Positions 17,193 to 25,778 of a stretch of DNA of 64,000 nucleotides are shown piece by piece. The translations under genes and the position numbers were made by a program. Source of the stretch: JAGNRR01 sp965230665 (GTDB taxonomy: Bacteria > Bacteroidota > Bacteroidia > Chitinophagales > Chitinophagaceae); contig CBDDLM010000004.1 in assembly GCA_965230665.1 (NCBI GenBank), forward strand, positions 930,001-994,000, written 5' to 3'. Under the pieces are notes generated by a model. The model saw nothing but the letters and a program-made list of their open reading frames with translations, searched no databases and was not told the origin of the DNA. Positions within the stretch are counted from its first letter, which is position 1; the number at the start of each line of letters is the position of its first letter.

Positions 17193-17819
17193 TTACTTCC
17201 CTTTTCCAAACATTGGAACTCGGTTCTCATTACCTGCAACTAAGCGACCAATATTCTTATGATGAGAAAGTACAACAAGAACAGCTGCGGCTATTGCAAA
17301 AATTTTGTACAACATAACAGGTTCTCGAAAAATGAATAAAAGTAAAATTGGGAAAGCGACACTTGCCGCAATTGAACTAAGCGATACATAGCGCGTGGTA
17401 AACAACATTACCACAAAAACAGCGACTAAACACAAAGCCACCGTCGGTTGTATTGCGAGAATCATTCCAAACAAAGTTGCAATGCCCTTACCACCTTTAA
17501 AATTTGCCCAAATAGGAAATATGTGACCTAGAACTGCTACAATACCAAGCCCAATCTGCAAATTAGTGAGCGCTGTGTTACTCATCTCACCAGCCATTAG
17601 TAAATAGGCTAGGTCAACTGCCACAAAGCCTTTTAGAAAATCAAAAAGAAATACAAAACTTCCTGCTTTAACGCCAAGCACTCGAAATGTATTGGTAGCG
17701 CCTGCGTTACCACTCCCATAATCTCTAATATCAATCTGAAAAAAATACTTACTTACCCAAACCGATGTAGGAATGCTACCTATTAAGTAAGCCATTATAA
17801 ATAATATAATTTCTTGCAT
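17193..17819 (-). CDS. plsY: glycerol-3-phosphate acyltransferase PlsY
   Basis: A 208-residue membrane enzyme that transfers an acyl group from acyl-phosphate to glycerol-3-phosphate, the first committed step of phospholipid synthesis. The three cytoplasmic PlsY motifs are visible: GSIPTS near the start, GSGNAGATN.FR, and GKGIAT. A TTG codon upstream (17834) keeps the frame open, but a TACCTTTG promoter box lies across it (minus strand, 17839-17832). The ATG at 17819 is therefore the better start. Confidence 0.95.
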   Translation of the reverse strand: MQEIILFIMAYLIGSIPTSVWVSKYFFQIDIRDYGSGNAGATNTFRVLGVKAGSFVFLFDFLKGFVAVDLAYLLMAGEMSNTALTNLQIGLGIVAVLGHIFPIWANFKGGKGIATLFGMILAIQPTVALCLVAVFVVMLFTTRYVSLSSIAASVAFPILLLFIFREPVMLYKIFAIAAAVLVVLSHHKNIGRLVAGNENRVPMFGKGK

Positions 17820-17831
17820 ATAAAGGAACCT

Positions 17832-17839
17832 CAAAGGTA
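17832..17839 (-). promoter_or_regulatory. plsY promoter -7 box
   Basis: Minus-strand TACCTTTG lies 12 bases ahead of the plsY ATG. It separates plsY from prmA upstream and argues against the TTG start that overlaps it. Confidence 0.65.
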
Positions 17840-17869
17840 CTCTCCATATTATTAAAACTTTGGTTAAAA

Positions 17870-18679
17870 CTAATATTTAACGTGTATACATAGCCAAGTA
17901 TTTTTATCAAAAACCTGATAATCAACGCTATATGGTTTTATTTCATTTATTATATCTTCCTTATTTTCCTGTAATACTCCGCTGATGATCAATGAACTTC
18001 CGTCTTTTTTTAACTTGCTAAACAGCGTATGCATGCTTTCTCTGAGCACATTCAGATTAATGTTAGCCAATATACAGTCAAAGGTATCTTCAAAGATCAC
18101 TTCAATTCCTCCTAATCGAACTTCAACCTTTTTACAATGATTTCGCTCTAAATTTTCTTTAGCATTCTCCTCACTCCAAGGGTCAATATCATTGGCAAGC
18201 ACATAATTCGCTCCTAGCAGTTCAGCATAAATGGCCAATACACCAGTTCCAGTGCCATAATCCAACACCTTTTTACCCTTATAATTTAAGGTACTCATTT
18301 GTTCCAACATTAGTTGAGTGGTAGCATGATGCCCTGTTCCAAAACTCATCTTTGGTGTAACAATAATCTCATGTGTTACTAATGGCATAGGTTTATGAAA
18401 ATGAGCTCGAATTACAACCTTGTCTTCAATGATTATTGGGTCAAAATCTCGTTCCCACCTTTCATTCCAATTAACCTCTGGTAAAACCTCACTTGAAAAA
18501 CTAAAATCCTGAAGGATCTCTTCATAGACTTGACTAGATATTTGATGGTTTTCTGCATAGGCTAACAGATGCGTTTCTTTTTGTTCAAAACCGATAAAGT
18601 CAAACTCAGAAAGTTTTGCGATGATCAACTCTTGCGTTTCTTTATCAACATTAGTAAATGTTAGCTTCAAATAATCCAT
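17870..18679 (-). CDS. prmA: ribosomal protein L11 methyltransferase
   Basis: A 269-residue SAM-dependent methyltransferase of the PrmA type, which trimethylates ribosomal protein L11. It has an N-terminal substrate-recognition domain (about 1-60) and a class I SAM domain with DYGTGTGVLAI (about 142), the acidic ribose-binding ANDIDPWSEEN and the catalytic-region ILANINLNVL. A TATATTTG box ends 5 bases before the ATG. The promoter is back-to-back with that of the CPBP protease gene. Confidence 0.93.
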   Translation of the reverse strand: MDYLKLTFTNVDKETQELIIAKLSEFDFIGFEQKETHLLAYAENHQISSQVYEEILQDFSFSSEVLPEVNWNERWERDFDPIIIEDKVVIRAHFHKPMPLVTHEIIVTPKMSFGTGHHATTQLMLEQMSTLNYKGKKVLDYGTGTGVLAIYAELLGANYVLANDIDPWSEENAKENLERNHCKKVEVRLGGIEVIFEDTFDCILANINLNVLRESMHTLFSKLKKDGSSLIISGVLQENKEDIINEIKPYSVDYQVFDKNTWLCIHVKY

Positions 18680-18684
18680 CGGGA

Positions 18685-18716
18685 CAAATATAGAACGAAC
18701 TACTGTCTTACATTTG
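18685..18716. promoter_or_regulatory. back-to-back divergent promoters of prmA and the CPBP gene
   Basis: TATATTTG on the minus strand (18692-18685) and TACATTTG on the plus strand (18709-18716) are 16 bases apart. Each ends 5 bases before the ATG it serves (18679 and 18722), so both mRNAs should be leaderless and the two polymerases should exclude each other. Confidence 0.6.
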
Positions 18717-18721
18717 TGCTT

Positions 18722-19672
18722 ATGTTGAATAGATACCTTACGTATTATAAAACATCTGTGCAGATGCTCAGTTTCTTTTTATTGATGCTGCTGAGTTTTT
18801 TACTCATCTTTGGTATAGATAATTTACTCATTCCCCTGTTGACTGAGGGTGTTTCGTATGAAGAGTTTTCTAAACCTGAGAATTATAAACTACCAGAATA
18901 CATTCAGGCGCATAGAATTGTTCAACTCATTACTCAATTATTCATATTTGTTTTACCGGCTTTCATTTTTGCATACTTGGCCTATCCAAAGCCAATGCAG
19001 TATCTGAAAATCAGGACGAGTCTAAACACACGTCACGTACTAATGGGTATCTTAGTTATGGTGCTCTCTATACCCTTTATTAATTTACTAGAATATTTCA
19101 ATAAGCTCATTCCCATGACTGACGAAATGAAGGCTCTTGATGAAACTGCTCAGATTGTTACAGATGCGTTCCTTACTACAAATAGTGCGGGTGCTATTCT
19201 TTTCAATATTATCATCTTTGTTTTTGTGGCAGCCATTGGAGAAGAACTTTTCTTTAGAGGCGTATTTCAGAACATTCTACTAGGAAGTCGAACATTTAGA
19301 AAATATCCATTCGTGGCTATTGCTATTGCGGCTTTCATATTCAGTCTTTTTCACGGACAGATGTCTGGGTTGATACCCCGTTTTTACGCAGGCTTTTTAC
19401 TTGGTTGCGCGTATTACTTTAGTAACAATATTATCGTACCGATTTTTATGCATGCCTTGAACAATGGATTCGTGCTCCTTATGTTTTATGTAAGTACGGC
19501 TAACTATGATAATCCTATCGGAACATTGGATTATAAAGACCTACTAGAGATTGTTCCACTAACGATTATTAGTTTATTTTTATTATACAGGTTCTATCAA
19601 AGACGAAACAATTATACAATTGATAAAGTCGAGATTGATCCTAACGAAACCCATTTTTTGGCAAATAGATAA
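18722..19672 (+). CDS. CPBP-family intramembrane metalloprotease
   Basis: A 316-residue membrane protein of the CPBP/Abi (Rce1-like) family. Motif 1, GEELFFRG, has Glu174, Glu175 and Arg179; motif 2 is FSLFHGQ and motif 3 is HALNNG. Together these place the metal-binding residues in the membrane. Family members cleave prenylated or bacteriocin-type peptides, but bacterial substrates are mostly unknown. A GTG at 18716 keeps the frame open but sits inside the promoter box, so the ATG at 18722 was chosen. A DUF2007 gene follows 6 bases later. Confidence 0.9.
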   Translation: MLNRYLTYYKTSVQMLSFFLLMLLSFLLIFGIDNLLIPLLTEGVSYEEFSKPENYKLPEYIQAHRIVQLITQLFIFVLPAFIFAYLAYPKPMQYLKIRTSLNTRHVLMGILVMVLSIPFINLLEYFNKLIPMTDEMKALDETAQIVTDAFLTTNSAGAILFNIIIFVFVAAIGEELFFRGVFQNILLGSRTFRKYPFVAIAIAAFIFSLFHGQMSGLIPRFYAGFLLGCAYYFSNNIIVPIFMHALNNGFVLLMFYVSTANYDNPIGTLDYKDLLEIVPLTIISLFLLYRFYQRRNNYTIDKVEIDPNETHFLANR

Positions 19673-19678
19673 TTTATT

Positions 19679-19891
19679 ATGAGTAATGATATAAAGTGGA
19701 CGGTACTTCATAAAACCACAAGCAGTTTTGAAGCAGAAGCGCTGAAGGGTAATTTAGAAACCCAAGGTATTCCGGCAATCGTTTTAAATAAACAAGATTC
19801 CTCGTACAATACGTTTGGTTATGTTGAAGTTCATGTCGACGAAAGTCGTTTAGAAGAAGCTTTGGCCATACTTAAGTCTGAAAATAATTAA
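19679..19891 (+). CDS. DUF2007-type small putative signal-transducing protein
   Basis: A 70-residue cytoplasmic protein with one ferredoxin-like DUF2007 unit: a strand with the EAEALKGNLE helix, GIPAIVLNKQD, then VEVHVDESRLEEALAIL. The role of the family is not known, though it is often found beside membrane proteins. It lies 6 bases after the CPBP gene, and its stop shares a base with the cdsA start (TAATG), so all three are translated together. Confidence 0.85.
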   Translation: MSNDIKWTVLHKTTSSFEAEALKGNLETQGIPAIVLNKQDSSYNTFGYVEVHVDESRLEEALAILKSENN

Positions 19892-20745
19892 TGGCACTTG
19901 ATAAGAAAAAATTTTCGATGCGTGCCTTAAGTGCGCTTCTGTTTGTAGTCGTTATGCTATCTTCCATTGTATATAGCTCTTGGAGTTTTATACTACTATT
20001 TGCAGTGGTCCAGTTTATTGCCCTTCGTGAGTACTCTTTTTTATTAGAGCGTATTTATAAAACATCTTTTCTTGGCAAGGATAGGTTTGCTTATTATGTT
20101 GCTGGTTTTTGCGCCTATATTTTTCTGGCTCTTTTTCCTCTCAAAGCATGCAGTTTTAACTATACGATTCTTCAAATGCCACCGCTCTTCTATTTCTTAG
20201 GAATATTTATAGGTATGTTATTCATGCTCCTTATATCAAAGGACAAAAAAGCTAAAATGCTCATAACGGGTATTGGGTATATTGCGCTTCCTCTTGCCTT
20301 ATTACATCATTTGCGATTGCAATCGCTAATGATTCCGTTATTTCTCATTGGTTCTATATGGATCAATGATACCATGGCCTATATCGGTGGCTCTTTTCTT
20401 GGCAAAACTCCTCTCGCTCCTAGCATCTCCCCAAATAAAACAATAGAAGGCACAGCTATTGGTATATTGTTTGCCTTGGGATTTGCATTTATATGGAGTA
20501 CTCAGTTCACCCAATATAAACTAGTCGACTACTTCATATTAGCATTTATAGGTAGCAGTTTAGGAGGAGTTGGAGATCTTATCGAATCTAGGCTAAAACG
20601 TTGGGCCAATGTTAAGGATTCTGGACAATTAATGCCTGGTCATGGTGGAGCTTTGGACCGATTTGATTCGCTCATTTTTGCATCATCATTTGCTTTTATC
20701 TATGCTTTCTTCTTCATGGACTGTCAATTTTGGGAATTTTTCTAA
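19891..20745 (+). CDS. cdsA: phosphatidate cytidylyltransferase
   Basis: A 284-residue membrane enzyme that makes CDP-diacylglycerol from phosphatidic acid and CTP. The family signature near the C-terminus is present: SPNKTIEGTAIG, then GDLIESRLKRWANVKDSG and PGHGGALDRFDSL with the Mg-binding Asp. Seven to eight hydrophobic segments precede it. Translationally coupled to the DUF2007 gene. It supplies the substrate of PssA, encoded 3 kb upstream. Confidence 0.95.
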   Translation: MALDKKKFSMRALSALLFVVVMLSSIVYSSWSFILLFAVVQFIALREYSFLLERIYKTSFLGKDRFAYYVAGFCAYIFLALFPLKACSFNYTILQMPPLFYFLGIFIGMLFMLLISKDKKAKMLITGIGYIALPLALLHHLRLQSLMIPLFLIGSIWINDTMAYIGGSFLGKTPLAPSISPNKTIEGTAIGILFALGFAFIWSTQFTQYKLVDYFILAFIGSSLGGVGDLIESRLKRWANVKDSGQLMPGHGGALDRFDSLIFASSFAFIYAFFFMDCQFWEFF

Positions 20746-20814
20746 GCTGTAATATTTAGAAAAACGATTATTATCTGATACTTTTACAACCCCTCATTCT
20801 AAAACTGGCTTTTT

Positions 20815-21474
20815 ATGTATATACACAAGGAAGGAAGAAACTATGTTACTATCGGAATCATAGCTTTTAGTTTGATCAACGTAATCAATTATTATTTCTT
20901 GTCTCCTTACTGGTTTTTATACTATCCAATTCTTGTGCTGACTTTTTTGTTATTGATCTGGGTCTTTTGGTTTTTTAGAATTCCTAGTAGAACTTCTCTT
21001 GAGGGTGATGAATTGATTATGGCTCCTTGTGATGGCAAAGTTGTGGTTATTGAAGAAGTTGAGGAGCCGGAATATTTTAAAGATAAAAGAATACAGGTTT
21101 CCATCTTCATGTCTCCATTAAATGTACATGTAAACTGTTATCCGATCTCTGGAAAAGTTGATTATGTTAAGTATCATCCGGGAAAATATCTGGTTGCCTG
21201 GCATCCTAAGTCTTCCACGGAGAATGAAAGGAGTACAGTTGTTGTAAGTAATCATAAGGTGAGTTTATTGATTCGTCAAATTGCTGGAGCGGTAGCTCGA
21301 AGAATTGTAACCTATTCTAAAGAGGGCGACCACGCTGAACAAAATGGCGAATTAGGCTTTATTAAGTTTGGGTCTCGTGTAGATGTCTATTTTCCCTTAG
21401 GAACGGATATACAAGTGGCTATAGGTGATGTAGTAGCAAATCAAACAAGTATTCTAGCAAAAATCACCGACTAA
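20815..21474 (+). CDS. psd: phosphatidylserine decarboxylase family protein
   Basis: A 219-residue short-type Psd that converts phosphatidylserine to phosphatidylethanolamine. It has an N-terminal membrane hairpin (about 12-55), then the catalytic core with MSPLNVHVNCYP and the self-cleavage region GFIKFGSRVDVYFP. In that region the Ser of G-S is expected to become the pyruvoyl group. It closes the pathway begun by plsY, cdsA and pssA nearby. Its stop overlaps the ybeY start (TAATG). Confidence 0.93.
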   Translation: MYIHKEGRNYVTIGIIAFSLINVINYYFLSPYWFLYYPILVLTFLLLIWVFWFFRIPSRTSLEGDELIMAPCDGKVVVIEEVEEPEYFKDKRIQVSIFMSPLNVHVNCYPISGKVDYVKYHPGKYLVAWHPKSSTENERSTVVVSNHKVSLLIRQIAGAVARRIVTYSKEGDHAEQNGELGFIKFGSRVDVYFPLGTDIQVAIGDVVANQTSILAKITD

Positions 21475-21914
21475 TGCAACGCTGTAGTTTTCACGATTAT
21501 GATATTAGAAGTGGCGTGAAGCATAAACGCAAAATCGCACTCCTTGTCAAAGAAATTCTAAAAAAGAAAAGAGCGAACTACAACATTAATTATATCTTCT
21601 GCTCTGATGAGTACTTACTAAGCATTAATAAGGAATACCTTAAACATAAAACGCTTACAGATATTATCACGTTTGACTTGTCTGAAAAAGAGAGTGACTT
21701 GCTAATAGCCGATATCTATATTAGTATTGAGCGTATTGAAGATAATGCTCAACAATTTAAGAAACCTTTTACGGAAGAACTCTTACGTGTCGTTGTTCAT
21801 GGGATTCTTCACCTGCTTGGCTATAAAGACAAAACAGCAAAACAAAAAACTACGATGAGACGTATGGAGACTCGTTGGATCAACTACTACGTTCACAATA
21901 TTTTGCCTTTATAA
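21474..21914 (+). CDS. ybeY: endoribonuclease YbeY, rRNA maturation factor
   Basis: A 146-residue zinc ribonuclease that acts in 16S rRNA 3' processing and ribosome quality control. The family motif is HGxLHLxGYDH; here it reads HGILHLLGYKDK with His109 and His113, while the third ligand position is Asp119 instead of His. To my knowledge Bacteroidota homologues share this change. It starts in a one-base overlap with psd. Confidence 0.92.
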   Translation: MQRCSFHDYDIRSGVKHKRKIALLVKEILKKKRANYNINYIFCSDEYLLSINKEYLKHKTLTDIITFDLSEKESDLLIADIYISIERIEDNAQQFKKPFTEELLRVVVHGILHLLGYKDKTAKQKTTMRRMETRWINYYVHNILPL

Positions 21915-21962
21915 TTTTTTCTCAAAGTATAGAAAATCTATCTTTAATCTTTCTAAAAATTT

Positions 21963-23045
21963 ATGTCATTTAATAATAATTACGTGGCCATCATGGCTGG
22001 AGGCATTGGAAGTCGTTTTTGGCCTATAAGCCGTAACAATCATCCTAAGCAGTTTTTGGATATTTTAGGTACTGGCAAATCACTTATTCAATGGACCTAT
22101 GAACGATTTAAAAATATCTGTCCAAAGGAAAACATATTTATAATAACAAATGGAGACTATATTCCAACCCTTAAAGAACAGCTTCCTGAACTTTCTATTG
22201 AAAACATAATATCAGAACCTTCAAGAAAAAATACCGCGCCATGTGCTGCATACTTCGCGCATAAACTACATGCTAAAAATCCCAATGCGAATATTATCAT
22301 GTCACCTGCAGATCATCTAATTTTTGATGAGCGCAAGTTTGAAAGAGACATTTTGGATTCGTTAGACTATGTAAGTAAACATAATAATTTAGTGACACTC
22401 GGTATTAAACCCACACGTCCTGATACTGGTTATGGTTATATACAATACGATACCAATAGTAAGACAAATCGGTTTTACCAGGTAAGAACGTTCACTGAAA
22501 AACCAAATCTTGAACTTGCCGAGACATTTGTAAGAAGTGGTGACTTTCTATGGAACGCGGGTATTTTTGTTTGGAATGTAAACACAATTTTAGAAGCCTA
22601 TTCGAAACACCTGCCTGAACTGAATGATATATTCAAACAAGTAAAAAGCTATAATACCGAGGCAGAAATTGATGACATCGCGAAAGCCTATCCGCAATGT
22701 ACAAATATTTCGTTGGACTATGGGATCATGGAAAAAGCAAAAAATGTTCATGTCATTCCATCTTACTTCGGCTGGTCAGATCTTGGTACTTGGAACAGTG
22801 CCTATGAAAACTCAGATAAAGACTATTTAGGCAATGCAGTATACGGGGAAGATGTTATGATCATCGATGCGTCTCAGTGTATGGTAAAAAGTCCAGATGG
22901 CAAATTAGTCTTAATTCAAGGTTTAGAAAACTTTATTGTAGTAGATACGGAAGATGTTCTTTTGATTTGCGAACGAAACCGAGAACAACAGATAAAGGAT
23001 TATGTGGCTGAGGTTAAGAGAAGTAAAGGTGACAAATTCCTTTAG
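21963..23045 (+). CDS. manC: mannose-1-phosphate guanylyltransferase
   Basis: A 360-residue nucleotidyltransferase that makes GDP-mannose from GTP and mannose-1-phosphate for surface polysaccharides. The N-terminal signature MAGGIGSRFWPISRNNHPKQF holds the pyrophosphorylase loop and catalytic Lys; the sugar region VRTFTEKP.LELA and the GWSDLGTWNS block follow. It lacks the C-terminal phosphomannose isomerase domain of two-domain ManC. Followed after 9 bases by the aminotransferase gene. Confidence 0.93.
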   Translation: MSFNNNYVAIMAGGIGSRFWPISRNNHPKQFLDILGTGKSLIQWTYERFKNICPKENIFIITNGDYIPTLKEQLPELSIENIISEPSRKNTAPCAAYFAHKLHAKNPNANIIMSPADHLIFDERKFERDILDSLDYVSKHNNLVTLGIKPTRPDTGYGYIQYDTNSKTNRFYQVRTFTEKPNLELAETFVRSGDFLWNAGIFVWNVNTILEAYSKHLPELNDIFKQVKSYNTEAEIDDIAKAYPQCTNISLDYGIMEKAKNVHVIPSYFGWSDLGTWNSAYENSDKDYLGNAVYGEDVMIIDASQCMVKSPDGKLVLIQGLENFIVVDTEDVLLICERNREQQIKDYVAEVKRSKGDKFL

Positions 23046-23054
23046 TTCATAAAT

Positions 23055-24188
23055 ATGTCAAATAAGGTAACAATTTTTAGTGAAATGAGCGCTTTGGCGA
23101 AAGCTGAGCGAGCTGTTAATTTGTCTCAAGGTTTTCCAGATTTTGAACTAGACAAACGTTTGGGAGCTTACTTAAAAGAAGCCTTTGATGCTAATTTCAA
23201 TCAGTATGCTCCTATGCCAGGTTTACCTATACTTCTTGAAAGCATCTCGAATCGTATTCTGACGAAATATAACCAATCCTTTTCTACCGAGCTGATTACG
23301 ATTACCCCTGGAGCGACTTATGGTATTTATACTGCTCTAGCCGCAATTATCCAACCAATGGATGAAGTCATTATTCTTGAACCAGCCTACGACAGTTATG
23401 CCCAAAATATTAGTAGCTTAGGTGGAGTTGTTGTAGGAGTACCCTTAAGAAAAGAAAACTTTAGTGTGGACTGGTCAAAGGTGCAAGAAGCTATTAGCGA
23501 TAAGACCAAAGCCATTATTATTAATACTCCTCATAACCCTACTGGCCAAGTCTGGGACGCAAGCGATTTTGAAACGTTAAAAGAACTCGTTCGCAATACG
23601 GAGATTAATATTATCTCTGATGAAGTCTATGAATACCTTACGTTTGACGGTAAGAAGCATTTTAGTATTCTCGAAGACGATGAGCTTTTTGAACGCTCAT
23701 TCGTTATTTACTCTTTTGGCAAAGTCTTACAAGCTACTGGTTGGAAGATAGGCTACGTAATCGCCCCATTAAAACACACCAGTTTATTCAGACAAAAGCA
23801 TCAGTATATAGGATTTTCAGTAAACTCAATTTCGCAATATGCGATCGCCAAATTTCAGAATGAGGCACATGAAGAATTAAACCTTATTTCAAAACAATTT
23901 CAGGATAAACGGGATTTGATGCTCAAGGAGTTTCAGAAACTACCTTTCCAAGTTCCTTTCAAGAGTCGTGGTAGTTATTTTCAGCTGTTTAGTTTTAAGG
24001 GCTTAAGTGATCAATCAGATAGACAATATGCCAAGGAACTGGCGGTAAAGGCTAAAGTTGCCTCAATTCCGTTAAGTCCCTTTTATCAGAACGAGACAAA
24101 TACTCAAACGCTTCGATTTTGTTTTGCCAAGAACAATGAAACCATTGAAGATGCGGCGAAACGTTTAGGAGCATATTTTGATCAATAA
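23055..24188 (+). CDS. PLP-dependent aminotransferase, methionine-type (class I/II)
   Basis: A 377-residue fold-type I aminotransferase close to YbdL-type methionine aminotransferases. Visible are the N-terminal substrate loop NLSQGFPDF, NTPHNPTG, the PLP-ring Asp/Tyr in SDEVYEYL, and the Schiff-base Lys in SFGKVLQATGWKIGY. The C-terminal Arg for the alpha-carboxylate lies in TLRFCFAK. The likely reaction is methionine or glutamine with a 2-oxoacid; exact preference is inferred. The gene ends in a terminator shared with HU. Confidence 0.88.
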   Translation: MSNKVTIFSEMSALAKAERAVNLSQGFPDFELDKRLGAYLKEAFDANFNQYAPMPGLPILLESISNRILTKYNQSFSTELITITPGATYGIYTALAAIIQPMDEVIILEPAYDSYAQNISSLGGVVVGVPLRKENFSVDWSKVQEAISDKTKAIIINTPHNPTGQVWDASDFETLKELVRNTEINIISDEVYEYLTFDGKKHFSILEDDELFERSFVIYSFGKVLQATGWKIGYVIAPLKHTSLFRQKHQYIGFSVNSISQYAIAKFQNEAHEELNLISKQFQDKRDLMLKEFQKLPFQVPFKSRGSYFQLFSFKGLSDQSDRQYAKELAVKAKVASIPLSPFYQNETNTQTLRFCFAKNNETIEDAAKRLGAYFDQ

Positions 24189-24189
24189 A

Positions 24190-24217
24190 AAAACCTCAAT
24201 AAATATATTGAGGTTTT
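24190..24217. terminator. bidirectional terminator between the aminotransferase and HU genes
   Basis: AAAACCTCAATA pairs with TATTGAGGTTTT around a 4-base loop. T runs on either side suit both converging genes. Confidence 0.85.
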
Positions 24218-24238
24218 AAATTAGATTTAGAGCAAAAA

Positions 24239-24514
24239 TTATTTGTTTACTCTTGCGCTAAGATCTTTACCAGCCTTGAATTTAGCTACAGTTTTAGCAG
24301 CAATTTTGATTTCTTTACCTGTTTGTGGATTACGACCCATACGTGCTGCTCTCTTAGACGTTGAGAACGTACCAAAGCCTACTAAAGTAACTTTATCTCC
24401 TTTTTTAAGCGTTTTAGTAACTGATTCGCAGAAAGCGTCAAGAGCTGCTCCAGCTTGAGATTTTGTACAATCTGCTGCTGATGCCATTGCGTCGATTAAT
24501 TCTGATTTGTTCAT
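24239..24514 (-). CDS. HU-family histone-like DNA-binding protein
   Basis: A 91-residue HU protein. It has the dimerising helices (NKSELIDAMASAADCTKSQAGAALDAF), the GFGTF turn and the DNA-intercalating arm RNPQTGKEI with its proline. It bends and compacts DNA in the nucleoid. A near-consensus TACTTTCG box lies about 35 bases upstream of the ATG on the minus strand. Confidence 0.97.
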   Translation of the reverse strand: MNKSELIDAMASAADCTKSQAGAALDAFCESVTKTLKKGDKVTLVGFGTFSTSKRAARMGRNPQTGKEIKIAAKTVAKFKAGKDLSARVNK

Positions 24515-24636
24515 AATGAATTTTATTTATAATTTTTAACTGATACGAAAGTAATACTTTCTACCTATATTTTATAGGTTTATTTTCGCTGAAATGCAGA
24601 CCAGCAAAGGATTTGCACAAATTATGCACAGCATAA

Positions 24637-24942
24637 TTATGAGCTCATTTTCTTCAAAATAGATCGAAATGCGACAAACTTTTCTCCAAATTTTTTAATC
24701 CCGTCTTCACGTAATTGAGGTGCAAAATCTGATAAGTATCGTTGATAGTTCTCCTCATTTTTTGCAAAATACTGGACGACAAACGTTCTTTGGTCATCAA
24801 CTTTCGGTTCGAGTAACTCAAAAAAAGAATACGACTCAAAACAGCCTGTAGCGACCACTTCTGGCATGTGCTTTTCAATCCAATTGAGCCACTCTTCAAG
24901 TATATCGTGTTCTACTTTAACTGTTACATTGTATACAATCAT
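24637..24942 (-). CDS. DUF4286 family protein
   Basis: A 101-residue cytoplasmic protein of the Bacteroidota family DUF4286, a likely alpha/beta ferredoxin-like fold. It begins MIVYNVTVKVE and carries FVVQYFA near residue 55. No function is established. It lies 6 bases behind xth and is probably co-transcribed with it. The overlapping alternative frame in this stretch shows no family features and was discarded. Confidence 0.85.
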   Translation of the reverse strand: MIVYNVTVKVEHDILEEWLNWIEKHMPEVVATGCFESYSFFELLEPKVDDQRTFVVQYFAKNEENYQRYLSDFAPQLREDGIKKFGEKFVAFRSILKKMSS

Positions 24943-24948
24943 CTTTGT

Positions 24949-25710
24949 TTAATTTAACTCAACAAAAATAGGACAATGGTCGGAATGTAGGGCATCTGGA
25001 ACAATACCAGCGTCATCAATTCGATCCTTCATAGCCTCTGAAACACTGATATAATCAATTCTCCAGCCCTTATTATTAGCACGGGCATTGGCTCTGTAGC
25101 TCCACCAACTATATTGATGTGGGTGCGGATTAACCTGTCTAAAACTATCGACAAAACCGCTGTCAAAGAAGTCATCCATCCAAGCCCGTTCCTCTGGCAA
25201 AAAACCGCTACTATTTTTATTTCGGATCGGATCGTGAATATCTATGGGTTTATGACAAATGTTATAATCACCTACGATAATCAAGTTGTTGTTGTCTTTC
25301 CTTTGTTGGGTTGCAAAATCAAGGTAATCACCTAAAAAGTCCATTTTATATGCTTGACGTTCTTCACCACTGCTACCTGAAGGAAAGTAAGTATTGATAA
25401 GCTTTAGATCGCTTAAAGTCCATTGTATTGTCCTTCCCTCGAAATCGGCTTGGTCAAGTCCCATTCCTTTTTCAATCGAAGAAGGGATCTGTTTAGAGAC
25501 AATTCCTACACCACTATATCCTTTCTTTTGAGCAGAGAACCACTCACAATGGTAACCGAGTCGTTCGAACTGCTCTGTTGGTATATCTTCTGGATTAGCC
25601 TTTAACTCCTGGAAACAGTAGGTGTCAGCGTCATCATCGCCCATCCAATCTAACAAGCCCTTTTTTATCGCTGCTCTTATACCATTTACATTGTAAGATA
25701 CTATTCTCAT
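24949..25710 (-). CDS. xth: exodeoxyribonuclease III
   Basis: A 253-residue AP endonuclease / 3' exonuclease of base-excision repair. The EEP-fold active-site blocks are in order: SYNVNGIRAA (Asn), CFQELKA (metal Glu), GYSGVGIVSK, GDYNICHKPID (Asp/Asn pair), IDYISVS and the terminal LHSDHCPI (Asp-His). Length matches the family. A TACTTTAG near-match to the promoter box lies upstream on the minus strand. Confidence 0.96.
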   Translation of the reverse strand: MRIVSYNVNGIRAAIKKGLLDWMGDDDADTYCFQELKANPEDIPTEQFERLGYHCEWFSAQKKGYSGVGIVSKQIPSSIEKGMGLDQADFEGRTIQWTLSDLKLINTYFPSGSSGEERQAYKMDFLGDYLDFATQQRKDNNNLIIVGDYNICHKPIDIHDPIRNKNSSGFLPEERAWMDDFFDSGFVDSFRQVNPHPHQYSWWSYRANARANNKGWRIDYISVSEAMKDRIDDAGIVPDALHSDHCPIFVELN

Positions 25711-25727
25711 ATAACCTCGCTAAAGTA

Positions 25728-25757
25728 AAAAGCTCTTGCGTAAACACAAGAGCTTTT
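25728..25757 (-). terminator. terminator after the T9SS protein gene at 25779
   Basis: AAAAGCTCTTG and CAAGAGCTTTT form an 11-bp stem, with T residues on the minus strand side. It also insulates the xth promoter. Confidence 0.8.
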
Positions 25758-25778
25758 ACAAATATTATGTTTTGTAAA

